This document shows positions 1 through 5,879 of a stretch of DNA of 7,728 bases, in pieces. The notes beneath the pieces were generated by a model. That model saw only the letters and a list, made by a program, of their open reading frames with translations, did not search any database and was not told the origin of the DNA. This stretch comes from Chloroflexota bacterium (GTDB taxonomy: Bacteria > Chloroflexota > Anaerolineae > B4-G1). Position numbers and translations under genes: made by a program. Where the stretch lies: contig JAUVSX010000131.1 of assembly GCA_030596915.1 (NCBI GenBank), positions 1 through 7,728 on the forward strand, read 5' to 3'. Position 1 is the first letter of the stretch. Each line of letters begins with the position of its first letter.

Positions 1-1
1 C

Positions 2-919
2 ACACCGGTTCCGGGCCAGCCTGCTACCGTCAGCTCCTCCGCTACCGCATCCCCCACTGCCCTCACCGCCCCGAGCGAGCCGACAGATGTTCCGGTCGAC
101 ACAGCCTCTCCCACGCCTGAGCCCCCGCTGGCGGCCCTGGTCAACGGGCAGCCTATCTATCTTACCGAGTACGATCAGGCGCTAGGTCAGTACGAGGCGG
201 ACCTGCGGGCGCGCGGCATCGATCCAGAGAGTTCGGAAGGAAAGGAGGATCTGGCCTACGCTCGCCCCTGGATCCTCAACGTGATGATCGAACAGAGCCT
301 GACCGAGCAGGCAGCGGCAGCGGCCGGTATCGTCGTCACTGACGAGGAGGTCGATGCCTACATGGCCGACCTTGTGGCCGAGTACGGTGGTGAGGAGGAC
401 TTCCGGTCCAAGCTGGCCGAGATGGGCGATACGTACGAGAGCGCGTGGGAGAAGACACGGTCTGGTCTCATCGGGATGGCGATAATGGCTCGGATCAGCG
501 AGGGCGTGCCAACCGCGACCGAGCACGTCCACGCCCGGCACATCCTGGTCGATACAGAGCAAGAGGCGCAGAGCCTGCTCGATCAGCTAAAGTCGGGCGC
601 CGACTTCGTTTCGCTTGCCAAAGCGTATTCTCAGGATTCCAGCACGAAGGAAACCGGCGGCGACCTGGGCTTCTTTCCCCGTGGCATTCTGGTCGCCCCC
701 GAGGTTGAGGAGGTCGCTTTCTCGCTGCAGCCTGGCGAAATCAGCGGCGTCGTCGCGAGCGCGCTGGGCTATCATATCGTACAGGTCGTCGAGACCGATC
801 CGGCTGGGGAGGTTAGCCAGGAGAACCTGCGCCTGCTTCAGGATCAAGCCGTGCAGAAATGGATCGAGGAGCTGTGGGCTGATGCCGAGATCGAATGGTT
901 CGTTGAGACTACTCCTTGA
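2..919 (+). CDS. Parvulin-type peptidyl-prolyl isomerase (SurA/PrsA-like foldase), 5' truncated
   Basis: The frame is open from the window edge to TGA at 917-919, giving 305 visible residues; the start and any signal peptide lie upstream. Visible order: a Pro/Thr/Ser/Ala-rich low-complexity linker (about residues 1-43), a SurA N-terminal-like chaperone segment beginning ALVNGQPIYLTEYDQAL and rich in Glu and Ala, then a parvulin PPIase domain at about 174-264. The parvulin signature is clear: EHVHARHILV at its start, SQDSSTKETGGDLGFF in the middle and GYHIVQVVE at its end. Parvulins catalyse cis-trans isomerisation of X-Pro bonds; members with this layout act on exported proteins outside the cytoplasmic membrane. 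The linker fits a lipoprotein or anchored protein reaching out from the membrane, which is inference because the N-terminus is missing. An internal ATG at 284 would cut through the chaperone domain, so the gene is treated as truncated by the window and not as starting there. Confidence 0.92.
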   Translation, partial: TPVPGQPATVSSSATASPTALTAPSEPTDVPVDTASPTPEPPLAALVNGQPIYLTEYDQALGQYEADLRARGIDPESSEGKEDLAYARPWILNVMIEQSLTEQAAAAAGIVVTDEEVDAYMADLVAEYGGEEDFRSKLAEMGDTYESAWEKTRSGLIGMAIMARISEGVPTATEHVHARHILVDTEQEAQSLLDQLKSGADFVSLAKAYSQDSSTKETGGDLGFFPRGILVAPEVEEVAFSLQPGEISGVVASALGYHIVQVVETDPAGEVSQENLRLLQDQAVQKWIEELWADAEIEWFVETTP

Positions 920-922
920 GAT

Positions 923-956
923 ACAGATGCGATGCCTCACGAAGTGCATCGCTTGT
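923..956 (+). terminator. Hairpin just after the foldase stop, possible terminator
   Basis: Four bases after the TGA, GCGATGC (929-935) pairs perfectly with GCATCGC (946-952). The loop may close further through AC/GT (939-940 with 944-945), and an outer ACA/TGT (923-925 with 954-956) could extend the stem. The position suits a terminator for the foldase gene, but no T-run follows, so an intrinsic terminator is not proven; it may be an mRNA 3'-end stabiliser. Confidence 0.4.
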
Positions 957-963
957 CAATAGT

Positions 964-1069
964 GCCCTCAGCCACCTGGCGTCTCAGCCTTGCTGCACAG
1001 CAGCTCCTCTGTACCCTCCGGCTGATGCAAATGAACCGTTGGGCCGCATCCTGCGTGTGCGCTGAGGGC
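964..1069 (+). other. Foldable non-coding region upstream of rsmI (candidate structured RNA)
   Basis: This is the main part of the 201-base gap between the foldase and rsmI, and it holds no convincing gene. GCCCTCAGC (964-972) is the exact reverse complement of GCTGAGGGC (1061-1069), giving a 9-bp closing stem. Inside it, TCAGCC (984-989) pairs with GGCTGA (1020-1025), and GCTG (992-995) with CAGC (1001-1004). GATGC (1024-1028) could pair with GCATC (1046-1050) in a competing fold. I compared it by eye with T-box, SRP, RNase P and tmRNA signatures and found no match. It could be a leader or small RNA, or chance pairing in GC-rich DNA. Confidence 0.3.
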
Positions 1070-1120
1070 CGGAAGTCACCGGGCGGCAGGTTCTCCGATT
1101 CGTAGCGCCAGGATTCGCGT

Positions 1121-1942
1121 GTGGGCACTCTCTTTCTCGTCAGCACCCCTATCGGGAACCTGGAGGACATCACCCTCCGCGCTCTGCGCATCCTCGAGGA
1201 AGTGTCGTTGGTGGCGGCCGAGGATACGCGCCGAGCGGCCATCCTAGCTGCCAGGCACAAGATCAGCACGCCAATCACCAGCTACTTCGAGGGCAACAAG
1301 CTGACGAAGCTGGAGACGCTCCTCGATGCGTTGCGGGCGGGCGACGTAGCTTTGATCTCGGAGGCCGGCACCCCAGGCCTGTCAGACCCGGGATACGAGC
1401 TAGTCCTGGCTGCCATTGAGCGCGGGTTCCCGGTCGTGCCTATCCCGGGCCCCTCCGCGCCGATCACCGCCCTGGTCGTCTCTGGCCTGCCTAGCGACAG
1501 TTTCGTCTATCTGGGCTTTCTGCCTCGGCGCCGCAAGAATCGGTCCCGGTTCTTGAGCGAGGTGGCGGGCGAGAGGCGCACGCTTATTGTCTTCGAGGCC
1601 CCTCACCGGCTGCGCGAGAGCCTGGCGGACGTCGAGGCCGAGCTCGGTGACCGGCAAATCGCCATCTGCCGGGAGCTGACGAAGCTGCATGAGGAGGTTC
1701 TGCGGGGAAGCGTCTCGGAAGCGCGAGCTCATTTCCGAGACGTCGAGCCCAGGGGTGAGTTCACGCTGGTGATCGGCGGTGTGTCTACTGAGCTGGTGAA
1801 GTGGGAGAGCGAGGAGACGCGAAAGGCTCTCGATGAGCTGCTGGCGCAGGGTGTATCCCGCCCGGAGGCAGCGCGGCGACTTGCCGCCGTCTCCGGCTGG
1901 CGTCGCGGCGACATCTACAAGCTCGGCCTGGGATCGGAGTGA
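1121..1942 (+). CDS. rsmI: 16S rRNA (cytidine(1402)-2'-O)-methyltransferase RsmI
   Basis: The product is 273 residues (E. coli RsmI is 286). It uses S-adenosylmethionine to 2'-O-methylate C1402 in the decoding centre of 16S rRNA. The tetrapyrrole-methylase-type fold is recognisable throughout: GTLFLVSTPIGNLEDITLRA at the N-terminus, AAEDTRR at 32-38, the SAM-site loop ALISEAGTPGLSDPGYE at 77-93, PIPGPSAPITAL at 107-118, VFEAPHRL at 157-164 and CRELTKLHEE at 183-192. The C-terminal helical tail (SRPEAARRLAAVSGWRRGDIYKL) is typical of RsmI. Where many relatives have SYHEHN, this protein has SYFEGNK at 54-60, a small divergence. The start is GTG, preceded by AGGA at 1110-1113 with 7-nt spacing, and it begins exactly at the conserved G-T-L-F/Y motif. 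The stop TGA overlaps the next start by one base, so the downstream gene is probably co-translated. Confidence 0.96.
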   Translation: MGTLFLVSTPIGNLEDITLRALRILEEVSLVAAEDTRRAAILAARHKISTPITSYFEGNKLTKLETLLDALRAGDVALISEAGTPGLSDPGYELVLAAIERGFPVVPIPGPSAPITALVVSGLPSDSFVYLGFLPRRRKNRSRFLSEVAGERRTLIVFEAPHRLRESLADVEAELGDRQIAICRELTKLHEEVLRGSVSEARAHFRDVEPRGEFTLVIGGVSTELVKWESEETRKALDELLAQGVSRPEAARRLAAVSGWRRGDIYKLGLGSE

Positions 1943-3150
1943 TGCTCGAACTATCGCCCGAAGAGCAATCGATGCTGGGCGGAGATGTGGGCCCGGGCGT
2001 TCGAAAGGCGATGGAGATCGTCGTCGCCCTGGGTCGCATCTACGGTGCGCGGCAACTGGTTCCGGTGGAGTCGGTGCAGGTGGCTGGCGTCAGCTACCGC
2101 AACCTGGGTGAGGCTGGCCTGGAGTTCCTGCGGGATTGGAGCAGCCAGGGCGCGCTAGTGCGGGTTCCGACGACGCTGAATCCCGCTGGAGTCGATTTGG
2201 AGGCCTGGCGCGACCTCGGGTTCTCCGAGACGTTCGCCAGTCGTCAATCGGCTGTGATCGATGCGTACCGGCGGTTTGGCGTGAGCACCACGTGTACCTG
2301 CACGCCCTACCTCGTGGGCAACGTCCCGGGTCAGGGGGAGCATGTGGCCTGGGCGGAATCGTCGGCGGTGAGCTACGCGAATTCGGTGCTGGGTGCACGC
2401 ACGAACCGGGAGGGTGGGCCCAGCGCGCTGGCTGCCGCAATCAGCGGCCGGACCGCTGCCTTCGGGCTGCACCTGGATGAAAACCGACGTGCCACGCTGC
2501 GTGTGATCGTCAAGTGTCAGGTGCGGACGTTTTCTGACCTGGGAGCACTTGGGTACCTGGCTGGGAAGGCAGCGCGCAACCGTGTGCCGATCTTCGTGGG
2601 GCTGGATGTGCCACGCGGCGTTGGCGGGCTGAAGGCGTTGGGCGCAAGCCTCGCTGCTAGCGGCTCGGTGGCGCTGTATCACGTGGCGGGTGTGACGCCG
2701 GAGGCTGACGAGCCAGGGCTGCTCGTGGCGGATCACGACACGCTGGTCATCGATGACCTGAAGCCAGCCTATGAAGCCCTGGGCTGCCACGATCGTGAGA
2801 TCGATCTTGTATGGATCGGCTGTCCGCACGCGAGCATCGAGGAGATTGAGGAGACGCTGCGCCTTCTTGCCGGCCGACCCGTTCGGTCGGCACTGTGGAT
2901 CACGACGTCGCGCGACGTGAGGGACCAGGCTGCTTCGGCGGGTTTGGTGGCGGCAGTTGAGACGGCGGGGGGCCGGGTTGTCGCGGATATGTGTGTGGCG
3001 ATTGCTCCGATGCAGGAACTGAGCTATCGTGTCGTGGCGACCCCTTCAGCGAAGGGCGCCATCTATGCACGATCTCACGCGGGACTTCGAGTGCGCTACG
3101 GGACTGTTGATCAATGTATCGAGTCAGCCGTGGCCGGAGTTTGGCCCTGA
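1942..3150 (+). CDS. Aconitase X catalytic (large) subunit family protein (DUF521/AcnX)
   Basis: The product is 402 residues from ATG 1942; a GTG at 1939 is in frame and would add one residue. Family traits visible: an N-terminal LSPEEQSMLGGDVGPGVRKAME segment, the TTCTCTPYL motif around 116-124, the EHVAWAESSAVSYANSVLGA motif followed by RTNREGG, the WIGCPHAS motif around 291-298 and a late ADMCV motif near 348-352. The Cys residues in these motifs (C118 or C120, C294, C351) match the three positions that bind the Fe-S cluster in AcnX proteins. Characterised family members dehydrate cis-3-hydroxy-L-proline (bacteria) or mevalonate 5-phosphate (archaea). The substrate here cannot be told from sequence alone. 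The length equals the stand-alone large subunit; the small swivel subunit (DUF126), which helps form the active site, is neither fused nor adjacent in this window. The gene overlaps the rsmI stop as TGATG, suggesting translational coupling. Confidence 0.88.
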   Translation: MLELSPEEQSMLGGDVGPGVRKAMEIVVALGRIYGARQLVPVESVQVAGVSYRNLGEAGLEFLRDWSSQGALVRVPTTLNPAGVDLEAWRDLGFSETFASRQSAVIDAYRRFGVSTTCTCTPYLVGNVPGQGEHVAWAESSAVSYANSVLGARTNREGGPSALAAAISGRTAAFGLHLDENRRATLRVIVKCQVRTFSDLGALGYLAGKAARNRVPIFVGLDVPRGVGGLKALGASLAASGSVALYHVAGVTPEADEPGLLVADHDTLVIDDLKPAYEALGCHDREIDLVWIGCPHASIEEIEETLRLLAGRPVRSALWITTSRDVRDQAASAGLVAAVETAGGRVVADMCVAIAPMQELSYRVVATPSAKGAIYARSHAGLRVRYGTVDQCIESAVAGVWP

Positions 3151-3170
3151 GGACGCAACGGCTGTATAAT
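3141..3170 (+). promoter_or_regulatory. Sigma-70-type promoter for tsaE-tsaB-rimI
   Basis: TTGGCC (3141-3146) as -35 and a perfect TATAAT (3165-3170) as -10 are separated by 18 bp, with TG directly before the -10. Transcription would begin near 3177, giving a 5' leader of about 33 nt before the tsaE ATG. The -35 lies inside the last codons of the aconitase X gene, so the translation-factor operon can be expressed apart from rsmI. Confidence 0.7.
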
Positions 3171-3209
3171 CGTGTCAGCCTCTGCTAGGAGCTGCCGGGA
3201 CCCCGGCCT

Positions 3210-3716
3210 ATGACGCCGATTCTGAGTGAGAACGCACTCGAGTTCGTCAGCCATAGCGCGGTCCAAACGCGTCGCCTGGGGGCGCGCCTCGGCGCACTCC
3301 TGCAAGGGGGCGATCTGATATGCCTGGAGGGAGTGCTGGGCTCGGGGAAGACCTGCCTTGCGCAAGGTATCGGTCGGGGCTGGGGCGTGATGCAGACGCT
3401 GGTTAGCCCGTCATACGTGCTCGTCCGCGAGTATGCCGGACTTTCGGACGATGCGACGCTCTATCACGTCGACCTCTACCGCGTCAGTGGGGTCGGGGAG
3501 GCCATTGATATCGGGCTTGACGAGTTGCTCGGCGTTGAGAACGCGGTTGCTGTCGTCGAGTGGGCCGACCGCGCTCGCACGCTGATGCCCCCGGACCATC
3601 TGTGGATCAGGTTGGAGTACATCGATAGCACGCGGCGCATGCTATTCTTCAAGGCCGAGGGCGATCGCCACCTGGATCTGTTACTGGAGTTCCGCCGGGC
3701 GGCGTTCGGGGTCTAG
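3210..3716 (+). CDS. tsaE: tRNA threonylcarbamoyladenosine biosynthesis ATPase TsaE
   Basis: The product is 168 residues, the usual size for TsaE. This P-loop ATPase works with TsaB and TsaD to place threonylcarbamoyl on A37 of ANN-decoding tRNAs. Visible motifs are the Walker A loop GVLGSGKT at 41-48, the SPSYVLVREY segment at 66-75 (family SPT[FY]), the HVDLYR motif at 86-91, a DIGLDELL helix start near 100-107 and VVEWADR at 115-121. The Walker A second Gly/Ala position is Ser (family GDLGAGKT), a mild change that keeps the lysine. The ATG at 3210 is preceded by GGGA (3197-3200) at 9 nt; a stronger AGGAG (3187-3191) lies 18 nt away, with a small CCGG/CCGG hairpin (3195-3206) between, which might bring it closer. 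tsaB begins 5 nt after the stop. Confidence 0.96.
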   Translation: MTPILSENALEFVSHSAVQTRRLGARLGALLQGGDLICLEGVLGSGKTCLAQGIGRGWGVMQTLVSPSYVLVREYAGLSDDATLYHVDLYRVSGVGEAIDIGLDELLGVENAVAVVEWADRARTLMPPDHLWIRLEYIDSTRRMLFFKAEGDRHLDLLLEFRRAAFGV

Positions 3717-3721
3717 GCGCG

Positions 3722-4378
3722 ATGTTGCTCGCAATCGACACCTCAACGAAACACATTAGTCTGGCGCTTCACGACGGTCTTGAGCTGCGCGTCGAGCATA
3801 GCTGGGAGTCGCCGCGCAGGCACACTGTCGACCTGGTGCCCCGGATCGTGGCTGCGATGGCCCAACTCGAGCTCGGGACTGATCACCTGAGCGGCGTAGC
3901 AGTTGGTCTGGGACCGGGATCCTTCACCGGTCTGCGAGCAGGCATGTCGGTGGCCAAAGGGTTGGTGCTCGCGCGAGGTCTCCCCATGGTCGGCGTGCCT
4001 ACGCTCGATATCGTTGCTGCGGCTCAGTGGCCAGACGACAGGCCGCTGGTTGCGGTGCTGCAGGCTGGGCGTGGCCGTATCTGTGTCTCGCAGTATTGTT
4101 GGTCGGATGAAGGGTGGGTGGCTCACGATGGACCCCGCCTGACGACGTGGCCGAAGCTCGTGGCGGGCCTGGCGTCGCCGACATTGTTCTGTGGCGAGAT
4201 AGAGCGCCAGGGAGCCGAAATGCTTGCCTCGGAAGGCCAAATGGCCGTGGTGCTGTCGGGAGCGATGCGTCTGCGTCGGGCAGGATTTCTAGCCGAGCTG
4301 GCTTGGCGGCGCATCAAGCGTCGTGAGTTCGACGACCCAGCCACTCTGACACCTATCTACCTGAAACACCCCGCGTGA
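3722..4378 (+). CDS. tsaB: tRNA threonylcarbamoyladenosine biosynthesis protein TsaB
   Basis: The product is 218 residues, close to the usual 220-240. TsaB is the inactive Kae1/ASKHA-fold partner that dimerises with TsaD and scaffolds the t6A37 synthase in the cytoplasm. Motifs: the N-terminal LLAIDTSTKHISLAL strand-loop, HTVDLVPRI near 34-42, the hallmark GLGPGSFTGLRAG at 62-74 followed by AKGLVLARGLP, and VPTLDIVAAA at 92-101. The segment AGRGRICVSQY (115-125) sits where many relatives have DARRGEVY; the leading Asp is lost and the basic residues kept. The C-terminal half is poorly conserved, as usual for the family. It starts at ATG 3722, 5 nt after tsaE, and ends in TGA overlapping the rimI ATG by one base. 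The order tsaE-tsaB-rimI is a common bacterial arrangement that supports all three calls. Confidence 0.95.
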   Translation: MLLAIDTSTKHISLALHDGLELRVEHSWESPRRHTVDLVPRIVAAMAQLELGTDHLSGVAVGLGPGSFTGLRAGMSVAKGLVLARGLPMVGVPTLDIVAAAQWPDDRPLVAVLQAGRGRICVSQYCWSDEGWVAHDGPRLTTWPKLVAGLASPTLFCGEIERQGAEMLASEGQMAVVLSGAMRLRRAGFLAELAWRRIKRREFDDPATLTPIYLKHPA

Positions 4379-5004
4379 TGCAGCAGCCATTCACCATAAG
4401 ACCAATGGCGCCTGCCGATGTCTCGGCGGTGACCACGATTGATAGACTGTCCTTCCCGACGCCCTGGCCGGCGTCGTCCTATCTGTACGAGCTCCTGGAG
4501 AGTTCCCGCTCCTTCTACCGCGTACTGGTCAAGTCGTCAGAAGACGGAGACGATCACACTCGACGCAGATGGTATCGGTGGATACGCGGCGCGCTTGATA
4601 CTTGGGACACGGGCAACGTCGCAGGATACGTCGGCTTTCGGATCTACAGGCATGAGGCTCATATCAGCACGATCGCCATACACCCCAACTGGCGCGGGAG
4701 AGGACTGGGAGAGCTGCTGCTCCTGGAGACAATCGAGGCAGCTCTCGGGCTGGGCGCCCATCGCGTGACACTGGAGGTGCGCCCATCCAATCACGTGGCG
4801 CACAAGCTCTACCGGAAGTACGGTTTCGGGTTCTCGGGCATGCGCAAGGGCTACTACCGTGATGGCGAGGACGGTTGGCTGATGGCGGTCGGCGTTGGTG
4901 GTAATGGGTACCGCGAGCGTCTGAAGGAGCTTCGCCTGGCAATGGACAGCCGGCTGCTCGACGAGCGCATTTGTGTTGGACGGGAGCCCAGCGACGCACT
5001 ATAA
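4378..5004 (+). CDS. rimI: GNAT N-acetyltransferase, RimI family (ribosomal protein alanine N-acetyltransferase)
   Basis: The product is 208 residues from ATG 4378, clearly longer than typical RimI (about 150). RimI transfers acetyl from acetyl-CoA to the N-terminal alanine of ribosomal protein S18. GNAT features: FTIRPMAPADVSAVTTID at the N-terminus, the acetyl-CoA loop RGRGLGELLL at 106-115 after STIAIHPNW, then LEVRPSNHVAHKLYRKYGF at 132-150 and the KGYYRDGEDGWLMAV end of the core. The extra length comes from a basic, Trp-rich insert at about 52-79, between the second and third core strands, and a C-terminal extension after about residue 172 with an Arg/Leu-rich helix. There is no clear ribosome binding site; the TGATG overlap with tsaB implies coupled translation. 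The in-frame GTG at 4375 is a less likely start. Placement after tsaB favours RimI over other GNATs, though the exact acceptor protein is inferred. Confidence 0.88.
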   Translation: MQQPFTIRPMAPADVSAVTTIDRLSFPTPWPASSYLYELLESSRSFYRVLVKSSEDGDDHTRRRWYRWIRGALDTWDTGNVAGYVGFRIYRHEAHISTIAIHPNWRGRGLGELLLLETIEAALGLGAHRVTLEVRPSNHVAHKLYRKYGFGFSGMRKGYYRDGEDGWLMAVGVGGNGYRERLKELRLAMDSRLLDERICVGREPSDAL

Positions 5005-5005
5005 T
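4976..5005 (+). promoter_or_regulatory. Sigma-70-type promoter overlapping the rimI stop
   Basis: TTGGAC (4976-4981) and a perfect TATAAT (5000-5005) are 18 bp apart, the same spacing as the promoter upstream of tsaE. The rimI stop TAA (5002-5004) lies within the -10 element. Transcription would start near 5012 and run about 240 nt before the uracil-DNA glycosylase start at 5251, making a long leader that includes the 15-bp repeat array. Confidence 0.65.
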
Positions 5006-5140
5006 CCTGGGCGGCATCGATATCTGTTCGCGTTTGGTGCAGTATCGCTGGAGGAGACAAGCCACACGCAGGGTGGGCCGGCGCTTGTGCGGCGCGATCT
5101 TGTGGTGGAGATCGAAACAGCTACGGCTGAGCGCTCTCGT

Positions 5141-5207
5141 GCGCAGCACAGGCGTGCGCAGCACAGGCGTGCGCAGCACAGGCGTGCGCAGCACAGGCGT
5201 GCGCAGC
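5141..5207. repeat. 15-bp tandem repeat, four perfect copies plus a partial fifth
   Basis: The unit GCGCAGCACAGGCGT occurs at 5141-5155, 5156-5170, 5171-5185 and 5186-5200 without a mismatch. A partial copy GCGCAGC follows at 5201-5207, and CGT at 5138-5140 matches the end of a unit. Each junction holds the palindrome TGCGCA, and GTGC-GCA-GCAC can form a small hairpin in every unit. Since 15 is a multiple of three and the unit has no stop, frames through the array stay open by themselves; one would read repeated AQHRR. The array sits in the leader between rimI and the uracil-DNA glycosylase gene. The rest of 5005-5250 shows only a purine-rich GGAGGAG at 5050-5056 with no start codon at a suitable distance. 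Confidence 0.95.
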
Positions 5208-5250
5208 CTGGTCGCGAGATCGAGGCTAGCACATAGAAGGGAGATGCAGC

Positions 5251-5853
5251 GTGTCGGATTTGGAGGGCCTGGCTAGGGAAGTTGCGCTATGCACTGGTTG
5301 CCCGTTGCACCATGGACGGACGAAGGCCGTGCCCGGCGAGGGACCACCAGATGCTCAGATCATGTTCATAGGCGAAGCGCCGGGCTTCCACGAAGACCAG
5401 CAAGGACGCCCGTTCGTGGGGGCGGCAGGGCGATTCCTTGAGGAGCTTCTCGCCAGCATCGACCTGACACGTGACGATGTGTTTATCGCCAACGTGATCA
5501 AGTGCCGCCCGCCGGGCAACCGCGACCCGCTGCCTGACGAGATCGAGGCGTGCCGGCCATTCCTCGACCGGCAGATCGACCTGATCAGCCCCAAGCTCGT
5601 CGTCACGCTGGGCCGCTTCTCAATGGCCCGGGCCTTCCCCAACGCCCGCATCTCCCGTATACACGGTAGCCCGCGCAAGATCAACGGGGTTCTTTACTAT
5701 CCCATGTACCACCCGGCGGCAGCCTTGCACCAGCCGAGCCTCCGGCGGGTCATCGCAGAGGATATGGAGCGGATTCCCGAGCTGATCGAGCAGATAGAGC
5801 AGATTGATGAGTCCCCACCACCCATGGAGGCGGAGCAACTGAGGCTGTTCTGA
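5251..5853 (+). CDS. Uracil-DNA glycosylase, family 4 (Fe-S cluster type)
   Basis: The product is 200 residues, standard for family 4. It removes uracil from DNA after cytosine deamination or dUMP incorporation, starting base-excision repair. The 4Fe-4S ligands are visible as C14 and C17 (CTGCPL), C85 (VIKCRPPGNRDP) and C101 (EIEACRPF). Motif 1 is GEAPG at 41-45, followed by GRPFVGAAGRFLEELL; the late MYHPAAAL at 152-159 carries the conserved His of motif 2. The start is GTG, chosen because AAGGGAG (5237-5243) lies 7 nt upstream and because the Cys motif follows at the usual distance; the ATG at 5244 is out of frame. The last residues are EQLRLF, resembling the bacterial beta-clamp motif QL[SD]LF. 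Its own promoter probably lies at 4976-5005. A small membrane-protein gene follows 15 nt after the stop. Confidence 0.95.
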   Translation: MSDLEGLAREVALCTGCPLHHGRTKAVPGEGPPDAQIMFIGEAPGFHEDQQGRPFVGAAGRFLEELLASIDLTRDDVFIANVIKCRPPGNRDPLPDEIEACRPFLDRQIDLISPKLVVTLGRFSMARAFPNARISRIHGSPRKINGVLYYPMYHPAAALHQPSLRRVIAEDMERIPELIEQIEQIDESPPPMEAEQLRLF

Positions 5854-5862
5854 CGTCACAGA

Positions 5863-5879
5863 ACCCAGTTGTCCTGGGT
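5863..5879 (+). other. Short hairpin around the presumed start of the membrane-protein gene
   Basis: ACCCAG (5863-5868) and CTGGGT (5874-5879) are exact reverse complements around the 5-nt loop TTGTC. The TTG start candidate at 5869 forms the first bases of the loop. No T-run follows, so a terminator is unlikely; it could limit translation of the downstream gene or be chance. Confidence 0.4.

Noticed and set aside
953..990. Promoter with TTGTCA as -35 upstream of rsmI
   Set aside because: No acceptable -10 hexamer is found 16-18 bp downstream.
1030..1055. T-box-like sequence (GTTGGGCCGCATCC)
   Set aside because: The antiterminator consensus (TGGNACCGCG) is not met, and the downstream gene is an rRNA methyltransferase, not an amino-acid gene.
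2155..2829. Minus-strand open frame of 224 residues inside the aconitase X gene
   Set aside because: No recognisable motifs; it is antisense to conserved AcnX motifs and arises from GC-rich codon bias.
3195..3206. CCGG/CCGG hairpin before tsaE as a terminator or riboswitch
   Set aside because: Only four pairs, no T-run, and it lies within a leader of about 33 nt; at most it affects ribosome binding site spacing.
5138..5207. CRISPR array
   Set aside because: The 15-bp units are directly contiguous, with no unique spacers and no cas genes.
4973..5236. Open frame with AQHRR repeats (87 residues) across the tandem array
   Set aside because: It begins inside rimI and stays open mainly because the 15-bp unit has no stop in any frame. 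The later GTG at 5086 has only a weak ribosome binding site. It is kept only as a possibility in the repeat finding.
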